From Hyaloraphidium curvatum (Eukaryota; Monoblepharomycota; Hyaloraphidiomycetes; Hyaloraphidiales; Hyaloraphidiaceae), in the NCBI GenBank assembly GCA_025558095.1, contig JAIVFI010000016.1:558001-622000 (forward strand): DNA of 64,000 nt, written 5' to 3'. A model generated the notes under the pieces. That model ran no database searches, had not been told where the DNA came from, and saw only the letters and a program-made list of their open reading frames with translations. Below, in pieces: positions 41,101 through 49,827 of this stretch. Position 1 is the stretch's first letter. Each line of letters opens with the position of its first letter. A program made the translations under genes and the position numbers.

Positions 41101-43453
41101 GGCTCCTACGGTTGCAACCCCTCGGCGCCCCTCCTGCGCGTCGGCGACGACTTCTTCGGGACCACGCAGGCCAACATCTTTCGCCTGCGGCCGCCTTACA
41201 CCGAGGTCGAGGTGGTCGTTTGGGCTGGCGGCTCGGCTTTGGAGGCTCCCTTCGGCGGAAGCATGGAGCTCCTGCTGCCCTCCGAGGGCGGCCTCGTGCA
41301 AGCATCCGACGGGCGCATCTTCGGCGTGTCCCGGGCGCCCTGGTGGGCGTCGTCTGAATTCTACGGCGCCTTCTTCGCGATCGACCTCCGCCTGATTCCC
41401 CCCCCCCCACCGACGGCACGCCCGAACTCCGTGGGTGGCCGCGCCGCCTCGTGCGCATTCCGACGCTGATTCGATCCCCACGCAGACGTTCACACAGAGC
41501 ACAAAGACGGCCTCGCGGACACCTTCGCCCCCTGCTTCGGTGACGGCGACTTCGTCCACCAGTTCACGGTCCGTTTCGCGTACTCCGACGACAACGCGGC
41601 CGCGCTCGACGACTGCTGTGCCGCTGACGTCGACGCAACTGGCGGGTACGAGCAGCAGAACGGCGAGCAGCAGCAGCAGGACGGCAAGCAGCGGCACCCG
41701 GACGGCAAGCAGTAGCACCCGGACGGCAAGCAGTAGCACCCGGACGGCAACCAGCAGTACCCAAAAGGGAAGCAGTAGCATCCAGACGGCAAGCAGCAGT
41801 ATCCGGACGGCAAACAGTAGTACCCAAAAGGTAACCAGCAGCAGCAGGACGGCGAGCAGGACGGCCACCACCACTAGCAGAACGGCGACCAGCACTGTGC
41901 TGCCGGCCGCATCGTCCACAACAGTGCGGCGGGCCGCGTCGACAACAGTCGCGGGGCCTTCGTCGACGAACTCCCCGCGGGCTTCGTCGACAAAGACCGC
42001 GCCCACCAGCAGTCGCACAGCAACGAGATCCTCCATCACGGCCACGAGGTCATTGACAGCTTCCAGCTCGACTCTCTCTGCCACAAGCAGCTCCCGCACC
42101 GCAACCAGTAGCACCACCACGCGCACGCCGACGAGCACCAGCCGCACGCCGACGACGAGGACGGCGACCACCTTGACGTCGAGCACCTCGTTCACTTCCA
42201 CGACATCCTTTACGAAGACGACCAGCCGCACCATAACTCTGGGACCGACTATAACCCAGGGACCCTGCCCACCGCCGGCTCCAGTTGTGTCGAGCGGTTT
42301 GGCGTGCAATTCGGGGGTGAGTTTCGAGAGAATCGCGCACCGTTTGCGTGGAACTAAGGCGATCCGATCCCAGACGGCCACATTCAAGTCCGTCCTGAAC
42401 AACGTCGTCATCGGCTGCAAGTCGTACAACGTCATCTTCCGGCAGAACTTGGGCGGCGCCGACGGGCGGGCTGCCTTCAACGACTACTTTGGTTCCTCCG
42501 CCAACGTCTCCCTCCCTTTCTCGACCGCGCGCCAGGCGTACGACGCCATCGAGGCCATCAATTCCGCCTTGGCCGGCCGCGCGGACGTGGACGCTAGCCC
42601 GGCGCCCGACGCCCTCGTCAACGGCGCCATGGTGCCCTTTGCTCCGACCGACACGAGCTTCAGCTTCCGCATCTTCAGGCCCGGGACCACGGCGCCCAAC
42701 AGGCCCGTCACCTCGCCGGACGACTCCATTAAAATGGAGCGGACGACGGGGTACGCGCTAGCCATGACGACGTTCGAGCTCCTGGATGGGAGCTGCGTCC
42801 CGCAGGAGGGTGGGACGATCGCGCAGCCAGGCGGTTCCACCACCACGTCGGCTTCCAGCACGAGAGTGCCCGCGAGTCGCACGAGCACTTCGACGACATC
42901 GGTGGGTGCTTCCATGCCACTGTCTTGTTCGGAACGTCTGACGCTTCGCTCGTGCACGCAGCGGACCATGACCACCCAGACGCCGAACGTCGCACCAGGC
43001 ATGCGCTCGTACTGCGACCGGACCTACTTCGAAGGACCGGGCACGCTGTCCTCGGGCGAGGGGACTCTTTACCTCCGCAATGTCACCGTTCCTCCCGGCG
43101 GGACAGTCGCCAACGTTTCCGTCAGCCTCACGTACTCGCACGAGTACGGCGCGGAAGCGACCCTCTCCCACCCCGATGGCACTGGCAACCGGGTCCTGAC
43201 CCTCCAAGGATTGTCGTGCAATCTCGGCGACCAGGTGACGCAGTTCACCTTCCGGGACGACGCGGCGTCCTATCCAGGCGACATTGAGGGCGGCACCTGC
43301 GAGTCCAAGACGGTCAAGCCCTGGGATCCCTTTAGGGTCTATCGCGGGAAGGGGGCGGCGGGGACCTGGACGCTCGCGTTCCGCCCGTCGAATACCTACC
43401 CGCCTCAGGTGTTCCGGTTCTACGAGTGGTGCCTGTGGCTCTATACCGAATAA
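38178..43453 (+). CDS. giant secreted chimera B: GloVer-type repeats, S/T/R tracts, P-domain-like end
   Basis: Exons 38178-40950, 41003-41430, 41486-42316, 42374-42901 and 42962-43453 (introns 52-60 nt) give 1683 residues. The signal peptide (MGRAALAMLPIWLLLALAAC) and domain order equal those of gene A: S/T/R tract, first GloVer-type repeat block (GTVARYSPATGSISGF, DGGSVFRAAQDGTLTILF), S/T/R hinge, a second and clearly different repeat block (GGQVGKVYRYDPSSGTVS, LGPDGRLYGAV), a long SSTRTA-type tract, the same unrecognised domain, and the P-domain-like end (VSLTYSHEYGAEATLSHPDG, GTWTLAF, FYEWCLWL). GloVer repeats (TIGR03803) are known mainly from bacteria. It is likely a surface or matrix protein; no catalytic residues were recognised. 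Confidence 0.7.
41651..41880 (+). repeat. 21-bp coding minisatellite in the S/T/R tract
   Basis: Tandem copies of a roughly 21-bp unit (agcagtagcacccggacggca and variants with cccaaaag or atccgg) encode repeated SSTRTAS. The copies near 41700-41750 are almost identical, and divergence grows outward, as expected from replication slippage or unequal exchange. Confidence 0.75.
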
Positions 43454-43572
43454 GGAGGAATAGACAATTCTCGCATACGTTATCACTCGACCACAAGAAG
43501 GGCTGGCCTCCATTGGGTAAGCTTCGCCTTCGCCGTCCATTCAAGCAATCCCTCCCTGCTCGCGGCATGCAG

Positions 43573-45109
43573 CTAGTACGACGGACAGATGCTCTCGATG
43601 GTAAAGAACAGTCCCGCGCTCCGCAGAAGGCTCCACAGGCCGATGGCCACCGTAACCATTGTCACGAAGAACGTCCTGAGCACCTGGAACGTGATGGGGA
43701 ACCCCACAAGGGTCGCCTGGAGCGACCCGACGTCCCTGTAGGCGCGCAGCAGCCTGTCCACGAGGCGGATCCGCTCTGCGCGGCGCGGGTCGGGATCCTG
43801 GCCACCTTCCCGGGCCTCCCATTCGCGCAACCGGACCTGTGCGGATTCGTACAGGTTTCCGACGCTGGAGGCCAGCCGGTTGGCGTAGGCGGAGAGGTAG
43901 GCATCGTAGAGGAAAATGCCGAGGACGGCCGCGACGCCGACGATGGTACCCACGGTGATGCACGATCCGACGGCCTGTGCCGCAAGAGTGAGCTCAGCGG
44001 GCATGCAAGCGGCCACGGATGCCACCTACCGCGACGGTGACGATGCTGAAGAAGTAAACGGCGAGCATGATCCCCCATTCTCGCGTGTGCCGGTCCCCAG
44101 CAGCGAGGCGCACCGTGGCGGCCGCGACCAGCTGGCGCCGGAGCTTGACCAGCAGCCGCACATGCGCCTCGTACTCGTCGTCTTGGGGCAGCGGTTCGCG
44201 GCAGCAATCCAAGACAGAGAAGAGGTTCGCCGCCACCGCGCGGTGGAGGAGGCGGAGGGTGGGTCGCAACCCGGCGGGGCACCGCATCATGTTTGCTAGG
44301 GCCGACAACGGCATCCAGAAAAAGACAATATGCAGCATGAGGATAGTCCAGGGAACCACCCAGGCTCCGGCCAAAGCTTCCGGCGCCACTGTCACAATGG
44401 GAGTCCAAAAGGTGGTAATCCATGCGGCCCACCCCGACATGGCACCGTGGGCCGCGATGGCCAGGGAAAGCTGCAGCGCAATTTCCGACCCGAGATTTCC
44501 CAGGCATTCGGAGCACGGGCACTCGGGGTCGTCGGGCCAGTGCTCGACGAGCACGGACGGCTTTTCCGAGTCCTCCTTATTCTCCGGGTCGCGCGATCCC
44601 AATCCTGCAAGCTGGCTCCACCGCACGAAGCCAGTGAGCTGATCACCACCGAAATTCCATGCGGTGGTGCGGTGGCCGCAGCGCATGAGCGCCCTCAGCG
44701 GTGGGGTGAGGAAGGTCAGGTAGAAGGTCGTTCCGAAGGCGACCACCTGCGGGGTGCGGAAACGCCCGTTTGATGCTGTAGCGGTGAGTGCGAGGAGTGC
44801 GCATCCCGAGCCGACGACGAGGAAGAGCTTTGTGGCGACAACAGCGCGGGGTTCCACTACGGTCCGCATGCCCCTGGAGCGCTGGAGCTGCGAGAGCCTT
44901 CGCAGGGAGGGCCACGGCGACAGGGCGCGCGAAAAAGACTCCCAATTCAGGGCGTGGGAGGTGCGGAAGTCGGCCGCGGGGTCGGAGACGCGGTCGTCGC
45001 CCTCGGGAGGCATGCCGCCCTCGCGGGCCTTGGTCGGCCAGGGAAAGAGTGCGGCCCATTCCGCGGGCTCGAAATCCTTCGGTGCGCGGCCATATATGCG
45101 GGTCGCCAT
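43573..45109 (-). CDS. 7-TM membrane protein of a local family, copy 1 (GR-like candidate)
   Basis: Exons 44030-45109 and 43573-43974 (55-nt intron gtaggt...cacag) give 493 residues. ATG 45109 was chosen because FEPAEWAALFP near the start matches FSPAEW and FTPAEW in the two paralogues; the frame stays open upstream. Seven spans are visible: VVATKLFLVVGSGCALLAL, VVAFGTTFYLTFLTPPL, IALQLSLAIAAHGAMSGWAA, VVPWTILMLHIVFFWMPL, GIMLAVYFFSIVTVA plus the following stretch, VGVAAVLGIFLYDAYLSAYA, and LRTFFVTMVTVAIGLWSLL. The TM2-TM3 loop has a CPCSEC cluster. A long helical segment precedes the last span, introduced by LVGFPITFQ, and the protein ends FFTIESICPSY. There is no database family I can name; the layout resembles gustatory-receptor-like proteins. 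Confidence 0.65.
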
Positions 45110-46040
45110 TGGCAGCGCGTCAGAACCCGACGTCATTCGCAATGGACAGCCGAACCCAAGGAGACCAAAAGGATACGGGGCGCCGCTGACAGGCGCCGAG
45201 ATGCTCCCTTCCGCCGAACCGTCTATTCCTTTGCTGCTTATTGCATTGAGAAAGTCATGTCGTACGGTGCCTTTCAGACGGCCCGCATCGACGAACCGAC
45301 CAACCAGCAAAGGATAGTGGCGGATGGCCCACGCCGGGAGCGCCTGAATCGGGCCCGCGAGGCTTCCGCGGTGCCCACGGACCCCGACCTGGGCGACCGC
45401 GGACCCGGCTAGCAGGCCGCGCGGATCAGCCGGCTCGAGGCGGAGCTCGCGGCAGCCGAGAACGGCTGGAGGAAGCAAGGCTGGATACGGAGGAGACTGC
45501 GTGAAAGCTGATGATGCCGAATCGCGGGCCCGGAACCACGAGAAGGTGGTCCGCAAGCTGCGGATCCGCGTCGCCAACCTCGAGGCCAAGGCCGCCAACG
45601 ACGCCTCGCGGCTGGCCTCGCTGTTTGCCGAGGTGGGTCCTTCTGGACGACACTCTGGGCCTGGCCGAGGGTAGAACGGTCGGATTGTCTCCATCCTCTG
45701 CTCCGAGACGAGCGGCTTCGACCCTGCCATCGCCTGCCCGATCGTCGCAGGGGCGGACGGACGGCAGGAAATAGTCGACGAGCTTCGCAGGCGGGTCGCA
45801 GCATTTCGAGCTTGCATCAATGCAGGGGAGTGCATCAGAGTGAAGGAGAGCGAAGAACGGCGCGGGAGGGTGCGGGGATACGGATGTAACGACTATGCGA
45901 CAACAGAAGCAGCTTGCCTGGTGTTGTCGCGTCGGGACAAGCGAGGCATCAAGGGGCGCCAGCTGCTGGGAGCGGCCGGGACGGCCGGGAGACAGACGCC
46001 GATCCAAACATCGTCCCGCAACCCCGCCGAGGCACTCAAG
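45110..46040. other. intergenic region with a possible coiled-coil remnant
   Basis: 0.93 kb. Bases 45222-45345 (complement) are related to the relic at 28.5 kb. On the plus strand, about 45415-45650 encodes in shifted frames RISRLEAELAAAE, RLEEARLDTEETA and HEKVVRKLRIRVANLEAKAA, a tropomyosin-like heptad pattern broken by frame changes. I could not find splice sites that join them, so I do not call a gene. Confidence 0.4.
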
Positions 46041-47047
46041 ATGCCCTTCGCAGACGTCAACGGGCATCAAATTGCTTACGAAGAGCACGGACCGAAAGAT
46101 GGTCGGCCACCGCGCGGGATTCGCCCGCTTTCCGGGCTCATCGCCGCCCAGGTCCCGCCGTCATCTTCCTCCACTCGTTCCTCATGGACAGGCAGATGTT
46201 CGCGCCGCAGGTGGAAAAGCTCAAGTCCAAGTACCGCTGCATCCTGATGGACGAGCGCGGGCACGGCGAGACCCGCGCGGGGGGCAACTTCGACTTCTGG
46301 GACTCGGCGAAAGACACGGTCGGGCTGGCCAAGGCGCTCGGGATCGAGCCCGCCGCGGGCGGAAAAGGCGGGGTCGTGATCGTTGGCATCAGCCAAGGGG
46401 GTTTCGTCGCGCTGCGGTGCGCCCTCCTGGAGCCGGACCTGGTCAACGGGGCGGTTGTCATGGGCTCGTCGCCCGATGACGAGAGCGAGGAGAACAAGGT
46501 GGCCTTTGGCCAGATTTTTGCCGGATGGGAGGCCAACGGGCTCGAGAGCGTCATTGACACGGTCATGTGGGTGTCCTTGGCAGGAGACAAGGGCGTTTTC
46601 AGTGGGTGTTCTGCGGACGTCCATTGGCCTACAAATAGTCGTGGTTCACAACTGGGCCGCACAGAGGGCGACGCCGAGATGACGGGGAAGATCCGGGCGC
46701 GGATGCTCAAGCGTAACTCGGAGGACGACGCCGCGATCTTCAACGCCCTGGTTTCGAGGGACTCGATCTACGAGAAGCTGAAGGAGGTCAAGTGTCCCGT
46801 CATCGGTTGGCTCGTGCTTCTTCTCCTCCCGCGGACCATGCCGCTGACGCGCCTCCGAATAGTGCTCCACGGGACCGACGACCACTCGTACCCCGTCGAA
46901 AAGGGCAAGCGGATCTGCGAGGGGCTGCCCAAGGAGCAGCTCAAAGGCTGGGTCGAGGTGCAGGGCGGGGCGCACTTCCTGTCCATCACGGATCCGGAGG
47001 CGGTGGAGGCGCCGCTGGCCGACTTCCTCGCCAAGTACGCAAAATAG
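46041..47047 (+). CDS. alpha/beta hydrolase fold protein
   Basis: Exons 46041-46101, 46152-46601, 46665-46805 and 46863-47047 (introns 50-63 nt) give 278 residues. Spliced, the start reads MPFADVNGHQIAYEEHGPKD then GPAVIFLHSFLMDRQMFAPQ, the usual first strands and oxyanion loop. The nucleophile elbow is VGISQGGFVALR (Ser), the acid is in LHGTDDHSYP and the His is in GGAHFLS, so the triad is complete. The second intron (63 nt) is a multiple of three without a stop. The proteins nearest in pattern are 3-oxoadipate enol-lactonase or esterase-like hydrolases; the substrate is unknown. Confidence 0.8.
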
Positions 47048-47116
47048 ACGCGCACAGTCGCACAGATTGGATTCTTGCAGCACTCCCGTACAGCTCAAAT
47101 GACTTGGCAACTCAAA

Positions 47117-47902
47117 TCAGGGGAGCCTTCCGTCCGCCTTGAAGTCCTCCACAATCTTGTCGAACGCCTGATAGGTCAGCCGCGCCAACGTACCCCCAAC
47201 GCTGACCCTCCTGACGCCGGCAGCAGCATAGTCGGAGAGCGAGATCGCAGGATCGCTGAGCACCGAGTTCACGAGCGCGTTGATGGGCTTGTCGGTCTCC
47301 CGCACCACCCGCGCCACGTCCTCGATCTTGCGCAGCCCGGGAGCGTACAGCACGTCCGCACCTGCCTCCGAGTACGCCTTGAGCCTTTTGATCACCTCGT
47401 CCATGTCGAGAGGGTTCATGAGGAACGCCTCGCAGCGCCCGACCAGCATGACATCGTGCCCGCTGGCGACGATGGCCTCCTTCGCGGCGCGCACCCTGGC
47501 AACGGCGTCGGCCAGTGGCAGCATCTTCTTGTTCGCGGCATCCTCGATCGACAGGCCCGCAACGCCCGTCTCCACGCACAGCGCGACGTTCTTAGCGACG
47601 CCTTCGGGCGTGTCGGCGAACCCGGCCTCGAAGTCGGCGTTCACGGGCAGGTCCGTCGCCGCGACCAGCAGCCTCAGGTGGTCGAGCACTTCCTCCAGAG
47701 ACATCTCGCCGTCGCTGCGCCCCAGCGCCATCGCGGCGCCGGATGAGGTCGATGCGAGGGCCTTGAAGCCGGCCTTGGCCAGGCGGACCGCCGAGCCCCC
47801 GTCCCACGGGTTGGGGATCGCGAAGCAGCCGGAGGCATGCAGCGCGCGGAATGCGGCGCGTCGGGACGCGATGGAGGCGGAGGACGGCGCAGCGGGTGGC
47901 AT
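47117..47902 (-). CDS. isocitrate lyase / PEP mutase superfamily protein
   Basis: 261 residues from ATG 47902, no intron. The pattern is that of the small ICL/PEPM enzymes: FAIPNPWDGGSAVRLAKAGF, ALASTSSGAAMALGRSDGEM, LPVNADFEAGFADTPEGVAK, GVAGLSIEDA, GHDVMLVGRCEAF, EAGADVLYAPGL, and the late VRRVSVGGTLARLTY. The Asp in NADFEAGF and the SIED Glu-Asp pair supply Mg2+ ligands. Members include carboxyphosphoenolpyruvate mutase, oxaloacetate acetylhydrolase and methylisocitrate lyase. The lyase KKCGH-type loop is replaced here by ANKKMLP, so a true isocitrate lyase is unlikely. Confidence 0.8.
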   Translation of the reverse strand: MPPAAPSSASIASRRAAFRALHASGCFAIPNPWDGGSAVRLAKAGFKALASTSSGAAMALGRSDGEMSLEEVLDHLRLLVAATDLPVNADFEAGFADTPEGVAKNVALCVETGVAGLSIEDAANKKMLPLADAVARVRAAKEAIVASGHDVMLVGRCEAFLMNPLDMDEVIKRLKAYSEAGADVLYAPGLRKIEDVARVVRETDKPINALVNSVLSDPAISLSDYAAAGVRRVSVGGTLARLTYQAFDKIVEDFKADGRLP

Positions 47903-48135
47903 TCTCAACGCTCCGAAGGTCGAAAAGCTAGAAGTCCGAAGTCTGAGCTCGACAGGACTGCTCCACCAGAACGAATAATCGCGGAATCTCCGTTGGGCTC
48001 TGAGAGGTCGGCAAAGCGCGCTCGCCGGAACGCGCCTTCAACGCGTCTTTCCCGGCGTGGAGTCGCGCTTGTAGCGCCGTTTGTTGATCTAAGCGATCCT
48101 GCGTTCCGTGGCCCGGAGAAGCGGGGAGGTTGGCG

Positions 48136-48723
48136 ATGGTGGAGCTCAAGGTCGGCGATACGGTTCCCGACTTTGAGCTCCAGGACCAGGACGGGAAGGC
48201 CGTGAAGCTGAGCGACTTCAAGGGCCGGCCTCTCGTCGTGTTCTTCTACCCGAAAGCCAACACTTTCGGCTGCACTCGCGAGGCGTGCAGCTTCCGCGAC
48301 AACATCGGCCTCTTCCCGGCGGGAACCGCGGTCGTGGGGGTCAGCTCCGACACGCCAGAGGCGCAGAGGGCATTTGCGGACGCGTACAACCTCGGATTCC
48401 CCCTGCTCGCGGACGTGGGCGGCGCGCTGCGGGCCAAATGGGGCGGTAAGACATCTGGACGTCCGCTCCTCAGCGTTTCATCGTTTGACTGCCCTTCTGT
48501 CTTCCCTGCTACCATCGCAGTGCCGAACTCGATGATGGGACTCAGTGAGTTACTTGCTGCAAAGTTGGCCTTGATTGCTCCAACTCGGCAACCATCTCCA
48601 GCTCCCGGCCGAGTCACCTACGTGATCGACAAGGACTTCGTCGTTCGCTCCATTTACAACTCGGGCATGGCGTATTGGGCCCACGTTACGGAGGCTGCCA
48701 AGGCCGTCAAGGCGCTTGCCTAG
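48136..48723 (+). CDS. peroxiredoxin, PrxQ/BCP type
   Basis: Exons 48136-48445, 48521-48544 and 48602-48723 give 151 residues. The middle exon is only 24 nt and is needed to join KWG to VPNSMMGLTPGRVTYVIDK without a gap. The thioredoxin-fold core shows VGDTVPDFELQDQDGK, VVFFYPKANTFGCTREACSF and VVGVSSDTPEAQRAFADAY. The peroxidatic Cys in TFGCTREAC with a second Cys five residues later is the PrxQ/BCP signature (atypical 2-Cys). It reduces hydrogen and alkyl peroxides using thioredoxin. ATG 48136 was chosen over an upstream TTG. Confidence 0.88.
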   Translation: MVELKVGDTVPDFELQDQDGKAVKLSDFKGRPLVVFFYPKANTFGCTREACSFRDNIGLFPAGTAVVGVSSDTPEAQRAFADAYNLGFPLLADVGGALRAKWGGKTSGRPLLSVSSFDCPSVFPATIAVPNSMMGLSELLAAKLALIAPTRQPSPAPGRVTYVIDKDFVVRSIYNSGMAYWAHVTEAAKAVKALA

Positions 48724-48749
48724 TTTTGAAGGTTTTGAAGACGTTTCAT

Positions 48750-49670
48750 CTACTCGGCACCTTCACTCTCGTAGTCCACTCCCTCCTTCCACGCATACTC
48801 ACGCACAAGTTCGTCCAACCCGCTCAATCCGAGCCACTCTACATACTTGCCGAGGATCGGCCCCGCGGTCGACTGGAATGCCCCGAGCTCATTCACATGA
48901 GGGAAAGGTTCGTCCGGTTCGGGCTTCCCCAAGAAGCGGCACAAAGGGCCCCAGCCTTCGGAGGGGCGGAAGACGAGCAGGTTCTCGCGGGGCACGGTGG
49001 CCTTGACGTGCTCGACATAGTGTCGGTGGTATTCGATCGCTCGGGACTGGAATCGGTTGTCAGCCTGGCACTGCCACGCGGGCAACCGCATCGACCATGC
49101 CTTGCTGAACTTGCCACCTTCATTGAGCTGGAACATCTGGCCGAGGTGCAGCCCTGCGTGGTCCACGGCAGTCAGCTCGTGGTCCGGGACCTTCTTCCAC
49201 GAGTCATCCTGCATTCTGAACAAATTGATGAAGGCGACGCCTTGGGAGTACGAGTTCCACCACTTCTCCATGTCGTCGCGGACGGTCAGGACGACCTTGG
49301 CATCTGGCACCTGGGCGAAAATCTCGTCGAAGGAGTAGTTGATGTCGACCAGAGCGTCGTAGTGGCGTCCAAACTCCGCCTCAAAGTCGACGTGCTTCCC
49401 ATTCAGGGCATCGATGAGGAGGCGGCATCCGTGCGGGTACATTTGGCTTCGGATCGAGGGTGCCCGTGGCACGATGCGGTCAGAAAGGAATCGTGCCAAC
49501 GGAAGCAGACAGACGTCTAACCCGACTTCACCGACCCCTTCCAAGATTGTTCCTCGGAAGTATACCGCCGTTAGTGAATGGCAGGGGCGCAGGCCAAGTT
49601 TCTCAAGGGCGACGTGGAGCGATAGAGTCCCCGTCCTGTGCATCCCGGCACCGAGGACCGTGATCGGCAT
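48750..49670 (-). CDS. sulfotransferase-family P-loop protein
   Basis: 306 residues from ATG 49670. The PAPS-binding P-loop-like start is MPITVLGAGMHRTGTLSLHV, followed by LEKLGLRPCHSL, LIDALNGKHVDFEAEFGRHY and AKVVLTVRDDMEKWWNSY, matching the fungal Sulfotransf_4-type family (TVRDxxxWxxS supplies the 3'-phosphate site). Between CHSLTAVYF and LLIDALNGK the protein is about 30 residues longer than usual; the stretch at about 49450-49550 could hide an intron whose borders I cannot fix. The family may transfer sulfuryl groups or be catalytically diverged; the acceptor is unknown. Confidence 0.7.
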   Translation of the reverse strand: MPITVLGAGMHRTGTLSLHVALEKLGLRPCHSLTAVYFRGTILEGVGEVGLDVCLLPLARFLSDRIVPRAPSIRSQMYPHGCRLLIDALNGKHVDFEAEFGRHYDALVDINYSFDEIFAQVPDAKVVLTVRDDMEKWWNSYSQGVAFINLFRMQDDSWKKVPDHELTAVDHAGLHLGQMFQLNEGGKFSKAWSMRLPAWQCQADNRFQSRAIEYHRHYVEHVKATVPRENLLVFRPSEGWGPLCRFLGKPEPDEPFPHVNELGAFQSTAGPILGKYVEWLGLSGLDELVREYAWKEGVDYESEGAE

Positions 49671-49827
49671 ATCAAATCCAAGGAGAAGAAGCGCCACCGA
49701 TTTCGGTCGACTCTGGTCAAAACGACAGGAATAGAGCGTGTGGGAGACAGCTCGGGCATCGAAACTTCGATCGCGAAGAATTGCGCCAGTGACGGCGTTT
49801 CGTCGCCGTTTCCCCCTTCACGCCGAG

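Larger units (their letters stand above)
32117..43453. repeat. 11-kb imperfect inverted duplication
   Basis: The left arm (32117-37097) and right arm (38178-43453) carry paralogous genes in opposite directions. Matching exons in the C-terminal part have identical lengths (528 and 492 nt), and intron positions correspond throughout. Identity is patchy: about 39520-39930 and the complement of 35360-35770 differ at only a handful of positions, whereas the S/T/R tracts and second repeat blocks hardly align. The duplication is therefore old or fast-evolving with later sequence exchange. Confidence 0.75.

Noticed and set aside
45840-46247. Frame of 135 codons overlapping the hydrolase start
   Set aside because: It runs through the first intron of the hydrolase gene in another frame and ends in noise.
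49440-49560. Possible intron in the sulfotransferase-like gene
   Set aside because: The insert relative to the family suggests one, but no donor/acceptor pair keeps the frame convincingly, so the unspliced model is kept.
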